Positions 23,438-64,000 of a stretch of 64,000 nucleotides of DNA are shown piece by piece. Position 1 is the stretch's first letter. Each line of letters opens with the position of its first letter. The notes below the pieces were generated by a model. The model did no database searches, was not told where the DNA came from, and saw only the letters and a program-made list of their open reading frames with translations. A program made the position numbers and the translations under genes. The DNA comes from Anabas testudineus (Eukaryota; Chordata; Actinopteri; Anabantiformes; Anabantidae), in contig NC_046615.1 of the NCBI RefSeq assembly GCF_900324465.2, forward strand, positions 3,481,331 to 3,545,330, written 5' to 3'.

Positions 23438-24565
23438 AAAAAGTATGCAAACCTTTTGGAATTTCATGGCTTTCTGCATTAATTTGTCATTTGCTTTAGC
23501 TCTGTTATATTCTTCAAGTCATTCCACATCTCTGTTGGGTTGAGGTCTGGGCTCTGACTGAGCTCCACTCCAGAAGGCGTTTTTTGTTTTTCTGAAGCAA
23601 TTATGTTTCTACAGAAGTTTCAGCTGATGTACAGACATTCTCACATTATCCTGAATAATTTTTTGATAAACTTGGGAATTTATCTTTCCCTCATTCACTG
23701 CAAACTGGCCAGTCCTTGATGCAGACCCAAATTATGATGTTTCCACCACCGTACTTTACAGCTGGGGTGATGTTTTCATGATGATATGCAGTGACCTTTT
23801 TACACCAGATGTAGGACTGTGTGTTCTTTCCAAATAGTTCAATATAGTTTCATCAGTCCACAAAACATTTTGACAATAGCCCTGTGCAGTGTCAGTATGC
23901 TCTTTGGCAAACTTCAGGTGTGCAGCAGCTTCCTCCGTGGTGTCCTGCCATAGACACCCTGCTTTTTCAGTTTTACCTACTGTAGACATATGAACACGGA
24001 TGTTAGCCAGTTCCAATGATGCCTTCAAATCTTCGGTTGTCTCTCTAGGTTGGTTCTTTACCTCATTAATGAGTGTTTGTTTTGCTCTAGGGATTATTTT
24101 GACTGACCACGCAATTCTTGGTAGAGTGCCCACAGTTCAAAAGTGTCTCCATTTGTAGATTGTTTAACTGTAGACTGGTGAATTTCTAAAGTATTTCACA
24201 TCACTTTGTAATCCTTTCCAGCTTTATTTAAATCAACAGTTCTTGATTGTAGCTCCTCTGAGCCATACCTCGAAATAAGAATCTTCTTTTTGTGCGGAGC
24301 AAACTCAGAAGGTTGTTGCTTTTTGTCAGTGAAAGTAGCTGTAGTCCCCACTCACAAAATGTTTTTTTTTTTTCCAATTAGCTTTTTGGACCTCATTATT
24401 TCAAGGGTTCAGACTTTTCCACTAGCACTATGAGGTTTTTATGGTTGTTTTCAATAAAGACACAAATTCAATTCAACCATCTTTTTTTTTTTTTTTTTTT
24501 TTTTGAAAAATTAATGCAGTAAACCACAACATTCTAAAGGGTTCACAGACTATTTCCTGCCACTG
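23438..24565 (-). mobile_element. Tc1/mariner DNA transposon, defective
   Basis: Bounded by TA (23436-23437 and 24566-24567) with inverted ends CAGTGGCAAGAAAAAGTATG on the left and a degenerate ..TTTCCTGCCACTG on the right. The minus strand encodes a decayed Tc1 transposase: helix-turn-helix region ENQ-type NEVKNQPRETTEDLKASLE, then FAKEHTDTAQGY and the catalytic block NVLWTDETILNYL. The reading frame ends early and the rest of the DDE domain is broken, and 1.13 kb is short for an autonomous copy (about 1.3-1.6 kb). Confidence 0.88.
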
Positions 24566-26844
24566 TATTTGAGAAACACTGGTCTGAAATTATTATGTCA
24601 TAGATTAAATAATATAAATAATACCTTCATAGGTATCATAGATGGGACACTCAAACCTGGAGGCAAAATGAGCAGTGCTTTGAAAACTTGATTTCAAAGC
24701 GTTGCACATGAATTCAATTAGTGCTGATTTGGCTCATCTTTATATGCAAGTACTGTTTAATTAACTGCAGTGCTACTGTTTTTGAAGTTGCATCATAATA
24801 ATCGTGTCTCCCATGCCACATTATAGTAATTGCTGTCTTCATTAACTGTGTCCCTTAGTTCCTGTTAAGTGACGGCACAGTTTGTGTTTCATGTGGACTT
24901 TTATGGCTTTAACCCTGATAGAGATTCTTTGTGTAACTAAAGTTAATATCTTTCCCCTTTTTTCCCCTCCCCATTTTTACTTTGGTCTTCATTTCCTACT
25001 GCCATGCCTTTGAGATCTTGATCTCTGACCATTTCATGTTCATACTTATCTGTACAATGGTGCCCAGGGGGCCAAAAAGGACAAGCCGTTGCACAAGCTG
25101 TCACTTCCTGGAATGAGTGGTTGACTTATAAGGGGTGTCGCAGCATATATCAGGCCACAGGGAGGGACAGGAAGACAAAAATACACCAGGGGCCCCGAGT
25201 GTGACTCTCACAGGCTGAGATGGGCTGCTGTCAGATGAGAAAGGCCAAGCTAAGATCAAGTATCTAAGAGATTTTTTTTTTTTCCAAGTTTAGTTTGAAA
25301 ACCAGTATTTAGGAATGTTACCATTGGCAACAGGATGTATTGATAACCCAGGCTTTTTCATTTACTGTCTACATTTGGCCAATCGTCCACTGTGTAGGAA
25401 GAATGTTTTAGAGTGGGTTTACTGTTGCTGGAATGCTCTGAAAAGACTGAGTAGGTTGTGGCCAGTTTGATAATGCTACAATACTATAGACGGGCAGTAC
25501 AGGGGTCTAATCCGTATTAATTAATCCTATACTTCTCAAGCATATGGGGATGCATGGGTCCAAATCCCGAATTATTAGGTAGGGATTTAGGTTTAATCCA
25601 AACCAACCTTAAGTCTAGACTTCACAAAGTCTTCACAAAGTCAGTAAGAGCTGTTCAGTGTAGTATGTATGACTTACCTGCAGAATTTTTTTATCTGCCG
25701 ATGCTGATATTTTACATTAAGCTAATGCAAGCAAATAGATGGCAACTAAATCTAAGATGTTCTTACATTCCTGTAATTGTGTAGCCCAGTTACTGTTTCA
25801 TGTGGCCACGTGTGGCATTCAATGTTGTAACTACCAGCAAGTTGTAGGCCTAATCCAGCCCCAAACCTCTACAGTGTGTAGTAGAGATACTGTGGGGATT
25901 AAGGGTTTGATTTCAGGGCTCACATGGACCAAATAAAACCAATCTCAGTACAACCCAACATATGGTATTCAAGTCAGGCTACTGTAGTGTTTGTTAAGAG
26001 GTGCAGAGTGAGGCTTGGCTCATTCTGCACCTCCAGTGGATTGGGTGCAGAGTGATGGTCCTGAAAATTCAAATATTAGACTTGGACTGATTGTAACATA
26101 GATTAAAGTAGGAAGGGAAGAAGTAGGACTGGGGAAATAAAGCAATAGTATCATTTACTGGCTACATAGGCTTATATTGTGGTGATATTTTTGGATAATT
26201 GGGCTATGCCGCAAAAACTGTCATTGAAAAGTCAAGTTGGTTTTCATATTAGAGGTCTTTATTATACTTTAAGCCTACTTACATTTTAATTTACAAAATT
26301 AAAATTGTTGTTTTGATAGAGCCCATGTCTAAACATGTACAAAAACAAGGCATAAACTACTCAGGACCAAGGACGGAGCGGGTTATCTTTGTGTAGTATA
26401 TATTGTAGGCCCCATTTTGTTCACCAGTGCAATATTTCACATTGAAAAATAGTTTCTATATCAATGAAGACTTCATTGTCATTTTGTTTGATCAAAGGAC
26501 ATTTTTAATAAAGACCAAATGCAGTTGTAGTTGTATTGGCAACCGCTTTACCTCACTGTATGTAGAAGTATAGCATGTGGGTGCAAGAGAGGAGTTATTG
26601 TAGTGAAATATGACAGACTTTGCCAGGAATCTGATTATGTGTTTAACCACACACTGTGTAGTATTAGCGCCAATTATCAGTGACTTGACTTTACAAAGCA
26701 TAGTTTATTGGTGTCATTGTTTTTACTGATGCCAGCAAAACCAGTGATACCTATTTGCTTTATTAGTATGAGTACAAACAGCAGTTTCTTTACATTTGAT
26801 GTGTTCGTACCTGCAGTGTTCTTTAAATGTTAAATGCTTACTTT

Positions 26845-26893
26845 TACATTTACTCATTTGGCAGATGCTTTTATCCAAAGTGACTTGTGACAG
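26845..26893 (+). repeat. Teleost dispersed repeat core
   Basis: Matches the widespread fish motif around CATTTGGCAGATGCTTTT ATCCAAAGTGACTT. The full element cannot be delimited. Confidence 0.6.
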
Positions 26894-27019
26894 AGCAAGC
26901 AAATAGCTACAGGAAAGTCATTACGAAGACACTGAAAGGAAAGTACAATGAGAGGAAGTGTTTACTTTCATTAGAGAAAAGTGCAAGACCAGCAAAGAAA
27001 GAGTTGATGACTATTTTGT

Positions 27020-27200
27020 TTATTTATTAATCCCATTCTTGGCAAACGCAATATCACATGAACACCTTTAAGGAATTAATTAAAATTTGGAAGAAGCTTC
27101 CATTTGGGCTTAAGGATTACCTGATCCGAATAAAGTAGCCAAAGATCAGGGTCATTGTGACCTCACGTCTGTCCCATTTTACTGAATGCAATATCACAGG
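27020..27200 (-). repeat. Teleost dispersed repeat ('fails to name') copy 1
   Basis: Carries the recognisable chain of phrases (minus strand: ACAGACGTGAGGTCACAATG, GACC..GATC, AAATTTTAATT, GATATTGCG) of a very common fish repeat. The second copy at 43325-43700 is in the opposite orientation. The family name is not known to me. Confidence 0.6.
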
Positions 27201-29609
27201 AATTTCTGTATATTTGGCGTAAATGTCTTAATCAGTCTGGACCGGTGTGCATTTAAACTACAATTTGACTGGTTGGCAGAGTGAGGCAGTAATCATAGTT
27301 GAATATTGGCAGTGAGTGAGTGTTGAGAGGGAGGGAGGTCATTCCACTATGGTGCCACTGGGCTGAAGAGGTTTGCGTGAGGTTCTTTGCTTTCTGGTGT
27401 AGGGACCACTAGGTGCTAATCTTAACAAAGCACAGTGGGACATTATGATGCTGCCTCTTTTGATGTTTAACAGCTTTTAGGGGATTTTTGCTTTCTTATA
27501 TTTAGTACATGCCCATTCATGACATCAGTGTCATTATAGTGGCTGTTTGGATCTGTGTGGCATATGGTTCTTAATTAGACAAATAATTTGAAACTATTTT
27601 TGGTTAAAATGCTTAGAACCTAGTTCACAAACTATAAAAATTGGGGTCTCACAGTTTTTGAGCCAGACTTAAAAAAGCTTACTGCTGAGGATACTAAACT
27701 CATAACTGACTTTGTAAATAACAAGAAGAGAAGCAGTTTTAACTGGGGCTTAGGGATGGATTCATGTAACAGGAAATAAGAAACTGTAATTTATACCCTG
27801 GGAAGTTTTGTCATTTGTCGTTGAAATGTCATGGTTTTTTAAGTCCTTATCCAAGCACAAAAAGTCTGTAATTTGAAAAACATTCTGTAAAATATAGGTA
27901 ATAAAACTGATTGCAGTCAGACAACAAGCACAGTGCAAGTAGTTGGTGGTTGAATCTGTGAGAAATGCAGCTGTTGTTCTAGGGATCCCCAATTATTTTT
28001 TACAAAGGAGAGAGATTAGATGCAATAAAGTTTTTTTTTTTAATTTGTTTTTTTTTTTGTTTTTGTTTTTTATGCGAAAAACTTAATTCACATAATTTTC
28101 ACACTTGTATTTCAACAGTAGCTTTCACACGCACATACATATTGCAAATCACAACTTGGCACTGCTTTCCTTCTGAATGATATTTGGTGTCTGTAACATG
28201 CCAAGACATGTAGCAATGCACCAGCAGAAACAGAAGGATACCAGCTAGCATAGCAAACATTGATGCGAACAATGCAGGATTTAACAACTGTCTTTGCAAA
28301 TGTTCTTGCGACCACAAACATTTGTACGAATAGTTTTTCCTTCTATTCTGCACTTTACTGTAACATTATTGCCCACTCTACTTTGCTGTAAGCTCCTACC
28401 CAGGGAATAACAAATATGGGTAGTTTGCTACCACTTAGACCCCCTTATCTTTAGGGTTAAATATGGGTGTGCCTCTCAGCCCGTGGACCAGTCTGATGTG
28501 GCTTCTAGATATTCACTCAGTTGTTTCCACTCAGGAAATGCTGATGGTATTGTGAGCATTTAGTAACTGTGTGGATTGTTTTTAATTCTTACATTTTAAA
28601 AAAGGCTTTAATCCAGGACAAAAAACAGTATAGGGCAACGTGGAGCATATGTTGAATCATTTTAAACTTTATTTATTTTTTATTAACAAGACTTCTGCTT
28701 AAAACGTTGAAATAGCTGCAGTATCGAAACTTGCAGTTAAAATGTTAGTGAATTAAACTGTCCTTTCATTGTTAGTATAAGCACACAGTAAACTAGGTGA
28801 ACTAGGTGAAGTAGGAGTATCAGTTGAAATGTCATTTTGGTAACCACTAGTAGACTACTACTAGTTTGTGTCCTGATGACACCCTAACAAGAACGTTTTC
28901 GGAAAATCTGTCATTAATTCACAAGATGCTGGTTGTTTTGGAGAGAGTGCAGCAGAAATGTGCGATCTGTCCAAACCTCTCTCTGACTGTATGTGGCCTG
29001 TTAGCAGAAGGTGATGCAGCAGTAACGAAATCTGAGCACCAAGTCCATCAAGTTTCCTGATGGACACCTTAGAGATGCAGGCATATAGGCAGTTACAAAC
29101 GGTCCAGTTGTGAAGAGGGTCAGCTCTTCTGTCTGTTATCCTTCATGCTGACTCTATAATAACTGGGTTAAAATGGAAACTGGTGCACAACTTCACTAAA
29201 TGTGGTGACTGTTTAAAGCAAAGGTCATACAGCGAACATTACTTTATTCCATAATTTTGACATTTCTACTTTTGTGTTATAGAAAACATGTTGTTGTACA
29301 TTCTTCATATTGTTCTCAGTACTCTTATAAGAGTTTCTCAGATGCAGCAGACTTTTCTGTTCTTGTTTGTGTGCAGGCCTGAGCAGGTATCACACTTCTG
29401 ACATTCTGGCTGTTCAGAGTAAATCTGCTGCTGGTGATAATCTGCATCACATTCAGCACTGGCTACAGCAGGACGACTCCTGGCCAAGTCTTTGTGGCCA
29501 GATTGAAATTCCTTAAATTTCATAACTAAAGAATCTGCATCGCACAGTTGCTGTCTGTCTGACTCTATCTGTCTCAACAGACTGCTTCTCTCCCTCTAAC
29601 TTACTCTAT

Positions 29610-29628
29610 TTTTCCCTCCCTCTCTCCT

Positions 29629-29662
<34 letters not shown>
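29610..29662. repeat. (CT)n low-complexity tract
   Basis: Pyrimidine-rich CT repeats, perfect in about 29634-29662. Confidence 0.85.
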
Positions 29663-29664
<2 letters not shown>

Positions 29665-30788
29665 CATCTAGTCTGCCTGGCCAAAAACTTGTTGACTCAG
29701 CTTTGATCCTTCTCTCAGACACACTCTCATCCACAGGCTGCTGACTTTACACAGCTAAAGTTTTGTTATGTTGTAGGTGATTAACTGATCAAACAATTAT
29801 GATCACTGATATGTGGCCTTGTTTCTGACCTGTCCTGCACATATAACATATAACATATAATATCCCAACATAAATCTAAATGCTTTTATGTGCCCTGGCT
29901 TTTATGGCTGTGCTTAAAAATACTTTGAACACCTTATCTATCACAGACTGGAAATATACCGACAGCATCATGGAGAATTTCATAGATATCGGTCGTTGAT
30001 CTCTGGAACAGCTCCACCTGGTGCCAAGGTATGTGGAGAGAGGAAAATGATCTGTTGCAGCACTTGAAATTTAAAGTACAACTTTTATTGCTCAACCAAA
30101 AGGTTTCACTTACTAAAGTTGTTTTTTGTAATATGCTGTAACTGTTTTCATACATTTCCAGAGCTTCATACATCCAGTTTCATATTACTGAAACAACCCA
30201 GTGTGAGGAAGTGTAGGTGGTGCACAAATTTGAACTTCATTGATAATTTGGGTGAAGGAATCCTTTAATTAAAACTGAGGGGAAACGGTTTGCCTCGTAA
30301 ACACTGTGATAATGATGAGCCTGTCTCTCGTCCAGTGACACGATTCTCCTGCTCCACTTGTCAACTGTATGCTCCAGTTCCTCATACCTCAGCCAAATCA
30401 ACCGGTAACCATTTTTCAGCATGACTTGTGACATCCTGAGTGAGTTGTAACTCTTAACTCTTATGACCTTATCTTGTTAAAGCCACAGGTTGAAAGGACT
30501 GAATTGCAAGTGTGTGAGTATAAACACAACAAGGTGACATTTAATGTTCCCAACATCATCTGCAGTCTCATTTAGCCAGATGTTAATAACCTCCTTTTTT
30601 AAGACACAGATTAATTAATTGATTTTAACTGGTGTTATTTTTGTTCATCAATATTTTTTTATTTATTGACTAACCCAGATTTCTTTTGTCCGTAGCCTAC
30701 ATACAAGATACACAAAGAAATGAAGGCAATTGAAATGAAATGCATACAGTAGCTCAGTGTGTCGTGCTAATCTTGTATTTACCAGAAA

Positions 30789-30792
<4 letters not shown>

Positions 30793-30887
<95 letters not shown>

Positions 30888-30908
30888 CACACACACACAC
30901 ACACACAG
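30793..30908. repeat. Compound (TA)n-(CA)n microsatellite
   Basis: About 90 bp of perfect TA followed by GAG and about 22 bp of AC repeats. Length is likely polymorphic. Confidence 0.95.
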
Positions 30909-33900
30909 TGACAGAGACAAATTTGCTAAGACATACCAAGTTAAAACCACTTCCTGCACCAAAGCTCCCAGAATGGACCCTGCCAGATGTTGCTATATAC
31001 AGCTTTCAAAGGTTGTGATCTTTCCCGTAGCTCTCTGTGCATATCAGTGCACACTATATATGCACGCTATATATTTTTCTCCTGACTCAGTGGGTCAGTG
31101 CGAGTTATAGAACGTCACGTCTGATCACCAGAGCCAAACACAAGTAGGGCACTTGGCCTTTAAACTGATCAGGATGTAATTTCTTTTTTTAAGGTCACTA
31201 TGTGTTAAATTTTCCTTTACTTTAAGAATGTGAATGACTTAATAAATAGTGATAGGTATTGTTCATTTGTTTAATAAAGTATTCTTCAGTAATAAGCGAC
31301 CTTACAACATATTAAGTTATTGAAAAATTCACTACAGGCAGATAGGTGAGGTAACATCCATAATTTCTTCAGAAAAACAAGGAACAAAGCTTTGGAAACT
31401 ATATCTGGCTAGGCATTAAATAGTATGAGAGGTCTATGAGTTCCAGTATGTGCGCATGTCTCTGGAGGGGCTAATAGTAATTGAGAAGCAACTGTCTGCT
31501 GCCAAACTGTTAGGTAGCAGAGATCTGAGACCCCCACTGGGCCACTCAAAGTCTTATAGGAAAGTGTGTGTTTCTTTGGCAGTGGGCTGTTTATGTGCAG
31601 TGGGATATGTTACTGGCACAAATTCAGAGTCCAACCAGGTGTTGGCCTTGTGTATCATGCACTTTCTCTTTCCGTGATGTGCACTTCCTTGCACATAGCT
31701 CCTATCCACTGGTTTTCATGTGATTGTATTTCAGGCCTGTTGGATGCTGTGAGGCATGCATGATGCATGTGTATGTGAGTGCTTTTATCTGTATGAGAAA
31801 CAGTATCCTTCCACTGGCTGCTCCAGGACAGCGGATTCCATGACTGTAATAGTGAGAATAATGCTGAGGGGCGTTCAGTGATTGGGATCTCATACTTAAC
31901 TTTGACAGTGATCTTATCCAGGGAATGCTTGGTATCAGCTTCAAATAACATAAGTCTGTTGTTGGGTAGGGTATGGGTCATTTTAAGTAAAGCATTATTG
32001 GATTATATTTTTAAACATGGTATGGCATCGAAAGAGACTTTTTCTCAAAATAAGAAGCTCTTGCGTACTCTTTTGTGGTGTTAAAACATTTACATTTAAA
32101 ATGTGTGAAATTGCACAAAATATTTTGAGGCTGCAAATCTGTTATTTTTTTCAGTATTTGAAGCACTGATACGATTTGGAGTGTCAGTTTATGTGTTAGT
32201 TTTTGAAATCAGCTAAAGTGTACTGACTGAAAATGTGAAATTTTAGTTTTCAATTCATTATATCTTGAAATTAATAAGTAGCATAGTTTGAAGGGCAGCA
32301 CAATTTAAATTTGTGCATATATTTTAAAACTAGCTAAAGCTAGTTGAATGGTAGTGGTAGTAGTATTGGTAATAGAAGTAGTAATAGAACAGTTGATGAC
32401 TTGAGCTGAGAGCAAGTGAACTGCCAGTTGATGTTTAAGATATGAAAGTAGTTAAACTGTTAGTGATGAATGTATTTTAAGTATTGGTGACTGCAGATAA
32501 AATGTCATTTAATTAAAAGCTACTCAAAGCAGTTGAAATCTACAAGAATAAATCTGTCAAAAAGTCAACAATACAACCAATTTAATTTTGGTTGCAGATG
32601 TAAAGCACTAAAAATTAGTTCTGTTTTTATAACAAAGGCAATGCAGGGTCACCAAGTCAGGGAATCCAACAGCCAGCTATTAAGTAACGTCAAGAGAGAG
32701 AAGCTGTTCCTGTGATCTTGAAAGACTTGGCTAACATTTGAGAGCATTTAAACACTCTTTGCCTAAAGTTAGTAACCTGAGCAAGAGAGCCAGCACTCTT
32801 TCCACTGTCATCAAGAATGAAACTGTGGTGCTTTTCCATTGACGGCAAGCAGGCAGATGATGCATGCATGCATTGCTAATAAACTCAAGAAAGAAGTAAA
32901 GAAAAATTATTCCAACATTTCCAGAGACCACATTTCTCGTCAACTTCTTTTTCAGTTGTCAATATGAACCAAAACCTGTCAACTAAATTGACATTAATAC
33001 CTGGGGATGTGTTTTTACTTGGCACTGATGGGGAAGTTCAGTGCCTCTGGAAAGAGGAGAATGACATACGACCCTACAACCTCTTTTTCTTTTTGTGTTT
33101 TCTTTTGTTAAAAGTTAATTGTGCCTTGAAAAGTCATGTGGGACAAACTAATGGTGCAGACATTTCAGTTATAACCTTTTAGAAACCTTAATCAGATGTG
33201 GGTTACTTGACCCTTGGAAGAAGATAAGATGAACAAAGAAACCAGGAGTCAGGATGTTTTTTATGATGGCGAGGGGAACATATTTTCCTTATAGTGGAGG
33301 AACGTCCGTGATGGTTTTGAGCCTAGAGCTGTTTGTACATTGTGGGTATAATGGACATGGGCAGCTGTTTAAATCTTCTGTGTTCCAGAACTGTTCAGCA
33401 TCTTGCGCCTTAACACCCTGCTGCTTGTGTGTCTGTATCCCTGCAGTCACAGTGTTTGACCTGCTTCTACAGTATAACTGCTCAGCTGGACCCTCTAAGA
33501 GCAGGTATAATCCCATCAGGCATTCAGTGGAGCTGGAGGAAGAAAATGTCTTTGTTGTAGAGAAAATATATGCAGCATAGTTAATGGCTGTTTGAACTCT
33601 GCAGGCTTGTTGCTGTTGACTGGGGGTGTAGGCCTGCTTCTGGATATCTCATACAGTCCAGTATGCTGGACATGACACTTCTGGCTATATGTGGCAGCAT
33701 GTTGACCCTTGCAGTTTATTTTCACTGCAAGTTACAGCCATTCCTTACACATGTCACTCATGAAACAAAGAGGCTTAAAAGTAGTAATGATTGATTTTTG
33801 TTGCTTTGGGGACTGCTGAGAATTGCTATAAAGTGGCAGTTAAGGACTATGAAAACATGTCATTGACAGCTATTTTTTATAATTCTACCACAAAAGTGAA

Positions 33901-34406
33901 TTGAAAATCTAGCCCATTTTTTGTCTGAGTAAAATCTTCAAGTTGCATCATAGTGAGCTATAGTTGTGTTGCTTACGTTCTCCTCTGGTCTGTGTAGGTA
34001 TGTTTTTCTTGCACCCACCTCCTAGTGCTAGAAATAAATACAATGAAAGTGGTGAGATTAAATCAAAACCATACCAGTGACCAGAATGACATTAAAACCT
34101 CAAACTGAGAACTCCGGAGTTTAGTGATAATGCTATGTGAGTTTGTCAATAGAAGCAACTCTTTTCTTTTAGAAATAGCCTGTCTGCTTATCCATCAAGC
34201 CACAAGTGGTGTTTGTGGTGAAAATATAAATAGAAGCCATAGACACAGAAACAAAATAACAAACAAATGTAATGTTTTCTAATGTAAAGCTAAACGTTAA
34301 TATGTGTGATGATGATATAGGGCTGATCACCTGGTACTAGGATGATTTGATTTCCAGTCTCATGTCTGTCTTTTTAAAGATTATTGTTGTCTTTTGTTTC
34401 TTTCAG

Positions 34407-34526
34407 AACCAGCTAGGCATGTTTGCATTTGCGTCATAGGTGTCCATTGCCGGCAGTGAGGAAGAAGAGGACGACGCAGGAGAGGAGGAACAGAGCGAGT
34501 GTCAGAGGAAATTGGACACAGAGCAG
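34407..34526 (+). other. mical2: mical2 exon 2, 5' untranslated part
   Basis: Starts after the acceptor TTTCTTTCAG. It contains the short upstream frame MFAFAS-stop (34419-34439). The acidic open stretch from 34440 has no ATG and a stop directly before it, so it is not taken as coding. Confidence 0.7.

Positions 34527-64000
<29,474 letters not shown>

Larger units (their letters stand above)
21686..34406 (+). other. mical2: mical2 intron 1 (inferred)
   Basis: 12.7 kb without recognisable exons. It starts with GTAAGG and ends TTTCTTTCAG. It contains a CTTT microsatellite (about 21788-21816), a Tc1/mariner element (23438-24565), fish repeat fragments near 26845 and 27020, a CT repeat (29610-29662) and a compound TA/CA microsatellite (30793-30908). 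Open frames here are short and unlike known proteins. Confidence 0.6.

Noticed and set aside
28099-28353. Minus-strand 84-codon frame with a membrane-like segment
   Set aside because: No start context, partner exons or known relatives. Probably chance or old repeat DNA.
30740-31018. Open frame made of IYIY repeats
   Set aside because: Translation of the TA microsatellite.
34440-34526. N-terminal extension of MICAL2 from a GTG
   Set aside because: No ATG, a stop directly upstream, and the next ATG matches the known MICAL2 start.

Overview
The window looks like teleost fish nuclear DNA. It has a large-intron vertebrate gene whose exons translate to MICAL2, fish-type Tc1/mariner transposons with their TA-flanked inverted ends, a CR1/L2/Rex1-type LINE remnant, fish interspersed repeats and long TA and TG microsatellites. 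No bacterial or viral genes are present.

Region 1 (1-18189) is a tandem array of an about 1.81 kb unit. Each unit carries one tRNA-Gly(GCC) and one elongator tRNA-Met(CAT) in the same orientation, 405 bp apart. Units in 1-8279 lie on the minus strand and units in 8280-18189 on the plus strand, so the array is one huge head-to-head inverted repeat with its tRNAs pointing outward. The window holds ten tRNA-Gly and ten tRNA-Met genes. The right arm repeats with an exact 1814-bp period, while the left arm carries scattered 1-2 nt length changes, some of which damage tRNAs. The many short open frames inside the unit recur only because the unit recurs, and I do not call them genes.

Region 2 (18190-21420) holds the decayed array edge, a TA microsatellite, a minus-strand LINE reverse-transcriptase fragment and then AT-rich DNA without a recognised gene.

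Region 3 (21421-64000, plus strand) is the gene mical2 (the teleost a/b paralogue is not decided). A GC-rich noncoding first exon ends at about 21685 and a 12.7 kb intron follows. The start codon is at 34527. Coding exons run on to the right edge, where the gene is cut off. The exons encode the FAD monooxygenase domain, the calponin-homology domain, a basic nuclear-localisation-like stretch, a long acidic/SR/proline-rich linker and the LIM domain. The C-terminal bMERB region would lie beyond the window. MICAL2 oxidises actin methionines and so feeds MRTF/SRF signalling.

Two candidate alternative 3' ends lie just after the LIM exons. One is a read-through terminal exon (55833-about 56930). The other is a separate exon (59093-about 59355) that would give a short hydrophobic tail. 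A mini-exon before the LIM exons would break the frame if included. Introns hold three Tc1-type elements, fish repeat fragments, long microsatellites and a CCAAT-box cluster.
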